From Botryotinia globosa (lineage: Eukaryota; Ascomycota; Leotiomycetes; Helotiales; Sclerotiniaceae), in assembly GCA_014898425.1 (NCBI GenBank), contig RCSZ01000007.1:1612001-1676000 (forward strand): a stretch of 64,000 bases of DNA, read 5' to 3'. A program made the position numbers and the translations under genes. Position 1 is the stretch's first letter. Each line of letters opens with the position of its first letter. Below the pieces are notes generated by a model. It was not told the origin of the DNA, ran no database searches, and was given only the letters and a program-made list of their open reading frames with translations. Below are positions 55,401 through 64,000 of this stretch, in pieces.

Positions 55401-55428
55401 ATATAGTTTGGTTGGTGTGGGGAGATGA
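49442..55428 (+). CDS. Large protein with probable DH (RhoGEF) and PH-like module
   Basis: Two exons (49442..52519 and 52591..55428; GTGCGT/CATAG, phase 0) give 1971 residues. Residues 1-840 are disordered, Lys/Ser/Pro-rich, with DGIRVK units repeated near 345-390. From about 853 a helical segment reads like a DH domain (LMRELAGDEAKYMRELKTLV, then the final helix RPLVRIKYLAKLTK), the Rho-GEF catalytic fold. A PH-like region follows (around 1080-1240: ATHRYLLFPPIDRDF, PETAAEWIEML). The middle C-terminal part has striking Ser/Glu/Asp repeats (ISDISERSERSEISVSEVSE) and DELDELDELE. The last 400 residues include a conserved-looking block starting HVATVTTWNNAKGRWDDV. A GEF for a Rho-type GTPase acting in polarity or septation is the most likely role; divergence means other PH-DH-like scaffolds remain possible. 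I have a weak memory of relatives being auto-annotated as SRm160/300 splicing coactivators, which this architecture does not support. Confidence 0.7.
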
Positions 55429-57077
55429 TGTTCGAGAGGGAGAGGGGAAGAGAGGTGCTGTCATAGGTGCAACGGTCACCGATGATGGTTCCGAAGATGC
55501 CGCTTTTGATTCCTTTTTCTTTATCAAGTCTTGGCATTTTGTTTTTGATTCTTTTCTTTATTGTAAGAGTGGTTAGGAAGGACAATATATCTGTCCGATA
55601 ATTCTGTATGTATGTATGTATGTATGTATGTATATAGGGGGATGGACAAACGAAGTTGAGCGAGCGATGCATTAGAGGGGCTACATCCGGCGGTACACAT
55701 ATAAAGGGATGGAAAGGGTATGGATAGGCGGATGGAAGGAAGGATACCACTTGGAAATCGGGTCTCGGCGTTTATTGGATGAGATGCATGGAAACTTTTG
55801 GTATCTTATTTGCGATAGGGGGTTCTTGATACCTTTTTGACTTTGACAGATGGGTGGGTGTAATTATGGAGATGGGAGTAGGAGTGCTGAGGCAATCGGA
55901 ATGTGGACGATGGAATAGGCGAATATGAAAGGGATTATAGGGAGATCAAGGCAAGCACACAACACAAACGACGCCACCATTGAATCGAAAAACGCATACA
56001 CATTTTCTGCGGAAAGCCTCATCTCTACTGGAATCTTTGTTGGAATATAACTAAGGCTGTGACCTGGATCCAGAGGGCATACGAGGGTTTTGAGAGATTT
56101 CTTTTGGGGCAATGTATTGTGTTAGGTGGAGAGAAAAAAAGAGGAGGAGGAGGAGGAGCAGATAGAAGTCAAAGGGAGGGAATGAGGTGATATTTAGAGG
56201 TGTATGAATGATAATGCAATGGATTATATAGTCGAATATTGTGCTGAATGTGAAGTGAAATAATTGTTTCTGAAATATAATTTATATGAATTTTCAGAGC
56301 GTTTGGTGGTCTGGTCTTACTTGATTAATATAATGTCGATATATGGAAACAATACAATAGATGAAAGCAGTAGTTATAATACTTTAAAGTGAATTTGATA
56401 TATTTTTCTAAATTTTAGGGAATGTCTAGTTAGATTCGAGAATTGTAAAGCAATATAGAATTCGAGAAAATGCTGTAGTCGGCTATTAATGAGAGGTGAC
56501 TGTTAATACCTATAGATAGGTTGGTACATATATTCAGAGATACCTAAACCCATCTACCTAATTCCATTTGATGCACATTTTGAAAGCTTCTGGTGAGTAT
56601 TGATTGGTTTGTAATTCAAACTTGTTATAGGGGATGAGATATGTCGAGACACTCGTTATATAATATATTTATTCATCTTTCGTGACATCTCTTCTGTTGA
56701 TCAACGCAGATACGAAGGGATACTGCGCGAGAGTACCTAGGTATATCTACAGTATTTCGTCTCGGTTGTTGAGATCTGTTATTGGCTTCGCAAAACACCT
56801 GGGAATTGGGTTATTGGTTATTGCAATACATACATAGATAGAGAGAAAAAGTACAGATAAAAATCGATAGTAGGTAGGTAGGTATACCATTCATCACTGT
56901 CAATTTCCATCAGGATAAAGAGAAGGATGGTGATGCATGCTATTGGTATTCCTCGTGCACCCCTCCTCTCCCCACTTCTTCACAACTTCAAAAATCATCT
57001 CATATTCCAGAACGATATGAGAAATCAAACCTACAAGAAATTCCCATTGGTTTGTTTGTACAGTAGATCTAATGGTC
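55429..57077. other. Intergenic region downstream of the DH-domain gene
   Basis: Contains the gene's 3' flank, a GTAT array (55602-55633), a GAGGAG run near 56140 and AT-rich DNA. Minus-strand frame 55864-56112 has a hydrophobic stretch but no family signature. No gene called. TAGG repeats near 56871-56884. Confidence 0.55.
55602..55633. repeat. GTAT tetranucleotide microsatellite
   Basis: About seven perfect GTAT units in the 3' flank. Confidence 0.9.
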
Positions 57078-57088
57078 AAAAACAAAAA
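57078..57088 (-). terminator. RNA polymerase III terminator of the tRNA gene
   Basis: On the minus strand the tRNA 3' end is followed after two bases by TTTTT, then G, then another TTTTT, the oligo-T signal of polymerase III. Confidence 0.7.
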
Positions 57089-57090
57089 GA

Positions 57091-57198
57091 TGCGTTCGCC
57101 GGGAATCGAACCCGGGGCCCATCGAAGTTGTTTCGAGCTCTTCTGGTGAAGGAAGAAATTGATGGCAACGATGGATTTTACCACTAAACCACAAACGC
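57091..57198 (-). tRNA. tRNA-Gly(GCC) with a 37-nt intron
   Basis: On the minus strand the gene begins GCGTTTGTGGTTTAGTGG and ends CCCGGCGAACGCA. The seven-base acceptor stem pairs (GCGTTTG with CGAACGC, one G-U type pair). The D-arm and anticodon arm match fungal tRNA-Gly, with anticodon loop TTGCCAT (GCC at 57166..57164). The T-arm contains GGTTCGAATCC, which also serves as the B box; TGGTTTAGTGG is the A box. Anticodon-stem halves CATCG and CGATG are separated by an intron of 37 nt at the usual site after position 37; removing it leaves 71 nt, the expected length for this tRNA. Discriminator base A; CCA is not encoded. Confidence 0.95.
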
Positions 57199-57791
57199 AA
57201 ACACTTGTTGATCAATGTTGAGAGCGAGCGACTATTCACAAATATAATGTACATGCAATGGGGTATGTGGAGCAAGTCAAGTATGCCTTCAAAAGTTTAC
57301 ATTGACATGGATAAATGTAAACTTTGATGTGCGCAAACTTTGAAAGTTGTGGGGCAGTGGATCATCTTGTCTAATGCAGTTTAGCGGCGGGGACTGATAT
57401 TTCAACCATTCGGTCAACAACAAACAATGAACTACGAGTAGATATCAAACCCTTTCGATCAAAGGAAAGCTTCTAAATTCCAGAAATCACTACATCACAT
57501 TCCGAACATATACAGCTGGGACCATCTATTTTCTAGATTCTGGAGCTTCACAAAATACATTTCTCCATGATACATTGAATGGGAAAACGCCGAGTATTGA
57601 GACTAGATGCTGCACCGAAACTTTCTGCTTTTCAAGAAAAGATTCTTGGAACCCCAAATATCCCCCTAGAGAGGAGTCTCACGTGAATTTCAGAGAATTT
57701 TCTTAAGTAGCTCTCTCACGGGGAGTCGAACCGGAAACGACTTAGCTAGTGGGAATCTTCGAATGCACAATTCTCTCGCAACGCGTGGCTG
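57199..57791. other. Intergenic region between tRNA and protease gene
   Basis: Holds the 3' flank of the protease gene and the tRNA 5' flank. It contains a 12-bp inverted repeat (57292-57325) and, near 57718-57735 on the minus strand, an isolated T-arm-like GGTTCGACTCC with no accompanying cloverleaf. Confidence 0.55.
57292..57325. repeat. 12-bp perfect inverted repeat with 10-bp loop
   Basis: AAAGTTTACATT (57292-57303) and AATGTAAACTTT (57314-57325) are exact reverse complements. A further AAACTTT follows at about 57335. Could form a hairpin or bind a dimeric factor. Confidence 0.85.
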
Positions 57792-60700
57792 TCAGATATT
57801 CCTGCATAATTCATCCCCGAGATTGGCAATCTGATCAATCATCTCATCTGTGGTGACACTCATGTTATCGATGTATTTTTGAAAGATGATCCAAACCTTG
57901 AGGTACTTGTGGTTGCTCTCCTGAGTCGTGCCAATATTATCTTGGAAAACCTTAAGCATCCCGTCATATTCTTTGAGTCTCTTGAACGACTGCCTGACTC
58001 TCCCCTTGTGCCTATCCTCAGTTCGGAGCAACTTGACCTGGACACAGTACAGCACAAGAGCAGCAAGTCCAGTGGCGAGCGCAGTAGCGACAGAGGAGCC
58101 GGTCTGGTATTCGACCTTCTTGTCCACGTCCTTTCTCTCCACATCGGTACCCGGAAATGTGAAGCCTAAATCTGTAGGATCACCAACAATAGGGCTGGCC
58201 CTGCCCTTATCGGTAGCAGCTCCGATCCGAAATATATTGCCCTTGGCTGCAGCCCAAGGAAAGCTTTCGTCCTCGACTGGCCCCCCATCACTGGCGGAAC
58301 AAAACATAAGAATGTTCTCCTTGACAGCTTCAGAGATAGCTGCCCGGAGAAGATCTTTAGTTGTACTGTCTTTTGGTTTTGGTATAGTCCAAGACATGGA
58401 TATGATATGCACCTTCTTAGCCACTGCTTCACGAATGGCCTACGGAAATATTAGGGTTATTCCGGTCTAGAGACTTTTTGGCGACTTACTTGTGCGGCAC
58501 TCAAAGCTGTAATACGACGTTGGCCACCGTACAGATGATCATCCAGCTTCAGGACATAAAGTTGTGCTCTTGGGCAGATCCGATATATTTGACTTGCCAT
58601 TGCTGGTCCATGGCCGAAGCTAGATATATAATAAGGAACGACATTTTGGTTTCGAGTACAAAAGCTTTGTCCCCCGTTATGCTTGTGCTGTAGTTTTGTA
58701 ATGTCGATGCCGTCATCAATGAGTGCTACCCTGATGGGCTCCTCTAATACTACAGCAGACTTGTCGCGGTTAGCTTGCAGGAAGTTGTTTTCGGCTTCTA
58801 AAATAAGCGGTGCGAATCCATCCATGCATTCGATCCAATTGTGATGTGATGGTGGCAGAGGGTCTTTACTGGCTGTCATTGCGCCTGGGATTTTAATTTC
58901 ACGTGGTTCCTTTGGTCCGTCTGTAAATATTTTGACCTTATCGCACAACGTTTTCATTCGTTCTTTGAATGAGTCGATATCAGATTTTGTACGATTGTAG
59001 GAATTCAAGTAATCCTGTTACTCTCAGTCAGCAAGAGTATACAAGGTATCCTCAGGGGAATAGAACTACCTGTTGTGTGTGGATATACACGGCTTCTAAG
59101 TGCTTAAGCTGCTTAAGTCCGCCCTCTTCACCCCAACCTCGAAGCACAGCATTATTGCCGCTCCAGTAAAGATGTACATCTTGTACATATGGAGCTACAG
59201 TCTCTATGACGCTGGTAGAAATATCTATTTTCTGCCAGTCCCATGTCTCGACACCAAACCCCTCCAGTGCTCTTTCAATGCTTTCGTCACTATGTGCTGG
59301 ACTATCCAGATCTTTGACGCTGATACTCAGTATTGTTTTTACTTTCATTTTTTCTCGCAACCATCTGAATACGGATTCAAGATTGGAAAGCCCTTTACTT
59401 GAAGATTTCGATGGGGTAGTTGAGATTCGAGGCCTTCCATGATTGGCTGCAGTTTCGAGTTTCACAAGAGTGAAACTAGCAGGAACTGACACTCGCTGGA
59501 GGATGTCATCAAACTTCTGATTCTCGAAAAAACTCTCAAGCTGGTCGCTAGTGATTTCCGTTTTCTCATACACCCCAAGATCGAAAAATATTTGAACGTC
59601 TAATCGTCACAGTGTTAGCGGGTTCTATCCAATTTTCAGCCATTTAACCACATAGAATAGATTCTCTGAAGATAAGGGACTGCCCCGATAAAAGATATTT
59701 TGGGCATAATTACCATTTACTACTCTCGGGGGTCTTCCATAGATTATAGAATACGCATCATCATGGCTACGGGTTCGTAGGTAGTGTAGTTTCAAGAAGG
59801 TCTTCACATTTTCGACAGATGTTGACGTTCTCTTTGAGGGCCGGCTGTCTTGGTCTTTCAGTCGTTTTGACTTAGACTTTGACTTCGAAATTTCTCCTCC
59901 TTGTGGCACTTTGGCTTCATTTACACCAGGCTGTTTCCAAGAAACACTTAATGATTCTGTATCAGCGAAACCCCTTTCAGCTGAGAACTCTCCCTTTAAA
60001 ATTCTCTGTGTGTTGGAGCGAACTGGAGGTGTTGCTACTAAGTCTGCATCGCTTCTGGGCTTTGAAGGCTCATTAGAAGCAGTCAAGTTTTTGGGTTTGC
60101 TCCCTTTAGATATGCCCCTCTTATCATGGCCAGTTATAGAACTGCTGCCATTGTTCTGGGCCTTTTTTGCCTTCTCTGTTTGATAGTTGAGAGCAGTGAA
60201 CACATGATGAGAATAAGGTGACATTTTGGCATTGTTGTACATTGGGTTTTCACTGGACTTATCTAATCCCTTCCTATCCTGCATTTCTGAGTCGCACTTT
60301 CTAATCATTTCCTGGATCACCTGCAACTGATTGGGTTTGCAACGTCGGTATTCCACCGCGAGATGTAGCGGCGTGTTGCCTTCCTCGTCCCTGGCACTGT
60401 TAGATCGGCGAGTCAGTAATTGCCCAGTAAATAATGTTTTTGAGGAAAATGAGAAACCAAAGTTGTGTTAGGAAGTAAATGGAGCGCAATGCATATAAGA
60501 ACCGATTTTGAGATTGTGGAAAAGAATCATATATTGAAAACAAGGAATTTTGTAAACCTATTATGCCCACCTCAGAGTCTTAGGCCCTGCCTGCTCCACA
60601 AGCGACAGAAGAAATGGCACTTCATTCTCGACAGCTACATGGAGACAATTCTTCTTCCTGTGGTTTTTTATCGAGAGAATTTTGTCGATATATTCAGGCG

Positions 60701-61094
60701 GGCGTGCCTGGCAAATGCAATCGACCAGATCACCTTTGTTATTCTTAATGGCATCGTGCAATGGAGTAGATCTAGCATTATCCCTCGCTTCAAGCAGATT
60801 ATTGGGATGCGACACTAAAAAGCCAACCAATTGAGATAGCTCCTTCTTCTTCAATTCCAGCTTTCCGTTCAAACCCCCCGTTGCAAGTAAGTGTAAAGCG
60901 GTTGGATTTTTGCTGTGCCCCTCGGCGGTGATCCTCGTGAGGAGATGAATGAGGTTTCCGATGGGCTTACCGCCGCGCTTGTAATCTTCAAACTGCCCAT
61001 AACTAGTAAAATCCTCACTCTCGAGAAATATTTTGACCCATTTCTCGTTCTTTCCTTGGCTTAGGGCCTCAACAACCTCCACTCATTTGGTCAT
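57792..61094 (-). CDS. Ankyrin-repeat plus subtilisin-like (S8) intracellular protease; in-frame TGA at codon 4
   Basis: Five exons: 61094..60571, 60396..59714, 59599..59070, 59014..58490 and 58439..57792, total 2910 nt, 970 codons. All junctions agree in phase (donors GTGGGC, GTAATT, GTAGTT, GTAAGT; a GCTAAC branch site lies before 59599). Ankyrin-type repeats occupy about residues 58-210 (NPTALHLLATGG, DNARSTPLHDAI, DEEGNTPLHLAV). A basic linker and a conserved HYLRTRSHDDAYSIIYGR segment follow. The C-terminal subtilase has its triad: Asp 679 (ALIDDGID), His 714 (FGHGPAMAS) and Ser 870 (TGSSVATALATG). The oxyanion Asn appears as Asp in CSASDGG. There is no signal peptide, so it probably acts inside the cell. 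Odd: the only in-frame ATG (61094..61092) is followed after Thr-Lys by TGA, then an open frame with no Met until about residue 218 (VIQEMIRK), past the ankyrin repeats. It may be a nonsense allele, have an unseen upstream exon, or start at a non-ATG codon. Divergent from the STAND gene. Confidence 0.75.
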
Positions 61095-61226
61095 TTCATT
61101 CTGGTGATTCTACAAAATAATTCCGTGGAGTTGAGCATCGCAGTCCGATCAGTCGTTCATTTATCAGTGGACAAATAACAATTTAAATCAAATTATAACT
61201 GTTTTGTAAATCTCATCTGCCGCGAA
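61095..61226. promoter_or_regulatory. 132-bp shared divergent promoter region
   Basis: The only space between the starts of the protease gene (minus) and the STAND gene (plus). It is AT-rich in the middle (ATAATTTGATTTAAATTG). Such a short gap forces both transcripts to share control sequence, if both starts are right; no specific element can be named. Confidence 0.5.
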
Positions 61227-64000
61227 ATGTCTAATGCATTACTTTCAAACCTCAAGCCTGAGTTGAACATCTCATCGTCAGGTGATAAAGTTGATTCCGT
61301 GCTAATTGACGAAGAAGTGCAATTCAACCTCACAGGCTCTGAAGAGGAGAGCTTAAAAGTGGTCTTAAATACCGAGGAGACTACCGGGACACTCAACATT
61401 GAGTAAGTTTTGATTTCCATGAATTATGTCCGTATAGGTACTCATAGGTGATTAAATTACAGCTTTGTAGTCATCCATGGACTGTTCGGTAAAGAGTTGA
61501 ATAGAGATCGATGGTTCGATTGTGGATCTGATAGTTGGCTCACCCAGTATGCCAACTCTTTGAAATCCAATTCCAGGATCATCGAGTTCAAATATGACGC
61601 AAGTGATGTCGTGGATGGAGACTCGGAAGAGACCATTTCTGGAATTCGTCAGGTTGCATTGGGTTTGTTGAGCAAGCTCAAGGATTTGAGGAAAGGTGAA
61701 GTTGTGAGAAAACTCATCAAGATAGTCCCCTTTTGAAATTCTGTGATGATTGATGAATGTTAGACTCGAACCATCATGTTCCTTGGTCGTGGGATAGGTG
61801 GAATCATCGTTAAAGATGTAAGATCTTCAAAGAATTCCACTCACGCAATGGCTCACAAGTTATCATAGGCTTTAGTGGCTGCTTCAACCGGAATGGGTGA
61901 TTGGGATGATATCCTCGATTGCAGTCGAGTCCTGGTAATTCCATGATACCACCACCTTATCCATGATAAAGTGTAGCTAACAAACTAAGTTATTCTCCGA
62001 CTGTCCTCACAAAAGTCGAGACCGAAATCGATTCGAGAACAGTCTGGGCTATACTTTATTCGCAACACGGCCAGACTTCCCCCAGAGCGCTAGCCCATTG
62101 TTTTTTACAGGATCGTTGATGTCAAAGCTCGCTTCTGAGATTATGGAGGTCAATGCCTTATTCATATTGTCCAAGCTTCATCTGCGAAGCCATCTCATCA
62201 GTATTTACGAGGAAAGAAAGAAAGCCGACCATTTTGATGATCACGTAAGTATCTTTTACTGCTCTTCTTCTCATGCATCACTTGATCAGATGAATGATTA
62301 GAGCACCAATATTATTAGAAGTAACTATCGCTGCTCCACGATTCATGCTCATTTTGGAATGTACACAACCTAATGCCGAATGAGGTTAACAACTCGGCTA
62401 TATAAGTTGTCTCTCTCGAGGACTTCAATATTGCCGTATCCCAATTGCGTATCTGAAACGAGTGTGGTTATGATTGTGCGGCTAACATACGGTAGCTTGA
62501 TAATTTCTACAATTATACTATAGGGGTGCCGTTCGAAAGACGCTTAGCGAGGTCAGAGGAAGATATTAATAAGAGTAGCGTCTTAGATCATCTTGATGAC
62601 TTGAAGGAATGTAAGTAGATTCTCTTTGAAAATGACTGGTACTAAGTTGTAAGCTAATAATCATTTCGAGGCATAATACCTCTTCATGAGTCAAGACTAC
62701 ATCATGAGCGCCTTCTTTTGGCGTTAGCAACACCGTTGCGACCTCTAATTGCCCCTTTAAACGAGACTTGGTGGTTGAAAGACCATACGAAATACAAACA
62801 ATGGCTTAATTCCCCAGGAACGCAGCTCTTATATCTGCACGGTAATGTAAATGACGTAACTCAGGAAGCGGCAGCACAAGCATTCTATCACCTGGAACAA
62901 GTGCAGAGAACACGAGACAAACAAGTTCCGGTGCTCTTCTTTGAATTTGACTCATGGGATACCCGCCGTTGCTCTCTATCTCACATGCTGTCCACTTTCA
63001 TTGCCCAATTGACATGTCACTATCCAAATTGGAAGGACCGGATTGAATATATGAGCTATTGTGTTGAGCAAGAGCGTGGCTGGACCGTCCGTGACCTAAT
63101 AAGTTGGTATCAGCTTTTCAATTTCGAGGATATATCGATTGTGATTGGCCGTTTTGACGAATGTGACGTGGAGTCTCGCAGTGCATTCCTCGACTGGATA
63201 TCATATACCGCTCAGATTAGTGAGTCGCCTTGGAAAATTATTGTGACGAGCGGAGCATCCGAAGTACTACTAGAAGAATTGGGTAGCTGGCCAGAGATTG
63301 ATATCATTGCGCAGTCTTCAGATGACAATGTAGGAAGCATGCAACCGCAAAATCCTCATAAGCATAGAGAAAGCATTTTTTTGCACAAGTGTTTATTAAG
63401 TTTCCCTACGCTGGACGATCATGATCGCTCGATCATAGTGAAGCACCTAGCGGCAAGAAGGATTCCACTGCTCAAGACTGAATTATGGGGAGTTCTATCG
63501 TCTTTAAAAGTTAATGACAGCGAAGGAATCTTAGAATCAGTATTGGACAGTTACTTTCGGGGCATACCAGACCAACACGTTGCGAAATGCGCACTAATGT
63601 GGCTTCTTCACTCGAAGAGGCCATTGTCCAAGAGGGAACTTGCCGAGATCATGTTTCTTGAGAGCGAGGGTGATCATGGAAATTATAGATCTCCCGACCC
63701 ATTGGAAGTTAATAATTTCGTGGTGAAGTTAGAGCTATGGTTTGCAGGGTTCATCGAAGTCGAAAACGATGAGATTTGTGTACGAAACGGCAGACTAAGA
63801 GAAATTTTTGGAAATCCTGTGGGAAGATGTTCGAATACTTATTGGTGGATCGAAGCTTCAGAGGATGGTCATCTTAAAATAGCAAAAACATGCTTGAAAT
63901 ACCTCTCGCGACCGGACACACAAACCAACTTGAGAATCCCGGATGATACTATGAGTGGGCGGAATCCAAGACTCTGTTGGGGTAATCTCTTGTCATATGC
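61227..64000 (+). CDS. Hydrolase-like plus NACHT-like STAND protein with degenerate active sites (runs off the window)
   Basis: Model: 61227..61402, 61463..61703, 61764..61817, 61869..61934, 61990..62244, 62496..62610, 62671..beyond 64000; six introns (five of 51-60 bp and one of 251 bp with a GCTAAC branch site), phases consistent, 745 codons in the window. Residues 55-260 resemble the alpha/beta-hydrolase (SesB-type) effector domain found at the N-terminus of fungal NOD-like receptors: FVVIHGLFGKE, FKYDAS, FLGRGIGGIIVKDAL. The nucleophile elbow normally reads GHSLGG; here it is GRGIGG, so the Ser is missing. Around 265-300 GVPFERR and a CIIPLHES linker lead into WLKDHTKYKQWLNSPGTQLL, as before a NACHT P-loop, but the loop reads HGNVNDVTQEA with no GxGKS. 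The Walker B-like segment is IVIGRFDECD (residues 460-468). The C-terminal repeats lie outside the window. Identity as a STAND protein is inferred from order and spacing of motifs. Confidence 0.7.

Noticed and set aside
55864..56112. 82-codon minus-strand ORF with a hydrophobic stretch
   Set aside because: No family signature and located in the 3' flank of a large gene; chance is likely.
57705..57745. Possible second tRNA, with GGTTCGACTCC on the minus strand
   Set aside because: The flanks do not form an acceptor stem or anticodon arm; at best a T-arm remnant.
61082..61082. GTG as start codon of the protease gene
   Set aside because: Nuclear fungal genes very rarely start at GTG; the ATG four codons upstream followed by TGA is reported as an anomaly instead.
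62302..62390. Extra small exon in the STAND gene after the 62244 junction
   Set aside because: No donor gives the right phase; joining 62244 directly to 62496 keeps the frame and the spacing to GVPFERR expected for the family.

Overview
This window looks like nuclear DNA from a filamentous ascomycete, most likely a Leotiomycete close to the Sclerotiniaceae (Botrytis/Sclerotinia type). This rests on short GT-AG introns with CTAAC-type branch points, moderate GC, many TAGG/ACCT-type intergenic microsatellites, an AT-rich transposon relic resembling one degraded by repeat-induced point mutation (RIP), and the style of the proteins. Genus and species are inferred. All gene models were spliced by hand from ORFs, splice signals and reading phase; none has transcript support.

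Layout. 1-5.2 kb: a GPI-type cell-surface protein gene (DUF7729-like) between simple repeats. 5.26-6.63 kb: an AT-rich DNA-transposon relic bounded by terminal inverted repeats and TA. 6.6-19.4 kb: gene-poor accessory DNA with two unrecognised multi-exon genes (9.6-12.1 kb, minus strand) and an orphan fragment resembling the start of a phytanoyl-CoA dioxygenase, duplicated in frame. 19.4-24.5 kb: a small four-helix membrane protein (DUF7704-like) and an F-box/WD40 ubiquitin-ligase receptor related to beta-TrCP/Slimb/FWD-1. 25.5-55.4 kb: a housekeeping block holding ribosomal protein eS7, a TPR O-GlcNAc transferase-like enzyme (GT41), ribosomal protein uL11 (RPL12), COPII coat protein SEC23, two small secreted proteins, fibrillarin (NOP1), dynactin p62 (DCTN4-like) and a large protein with a probable DH/PH-like module. 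57.1 kb: an intron-containing tRNA-Gly(GCC). 57.8 kb to the window end: a head-to-head pair in which an ankyrin-plus-subtilisin-like protease gene (minus) and a hydrolase-like plus NACHT-like STAND gene (plus) share a 132-bp intergenic region.

The most interesting part is that last pair. The protease keeps Asp, His and Ser of a subtilisin triad but has an in-frame TGA three codons after its only evident ATG. Its partner has the layout of a fungal NOD-like receptor, but its hydrolase nucleophile elbow, Walker A and Walker B motifs all look degenerate. A plausible but untested reading is a two-gene immune or incompatibility module in which a pseudo-enzyme sensor is paired with an executioner protease. 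The ribosomal, fibrillarin, SEC23, dynactin and OGT genes are ordinary cell-biology genes and carry no common pathway beyond proximity.
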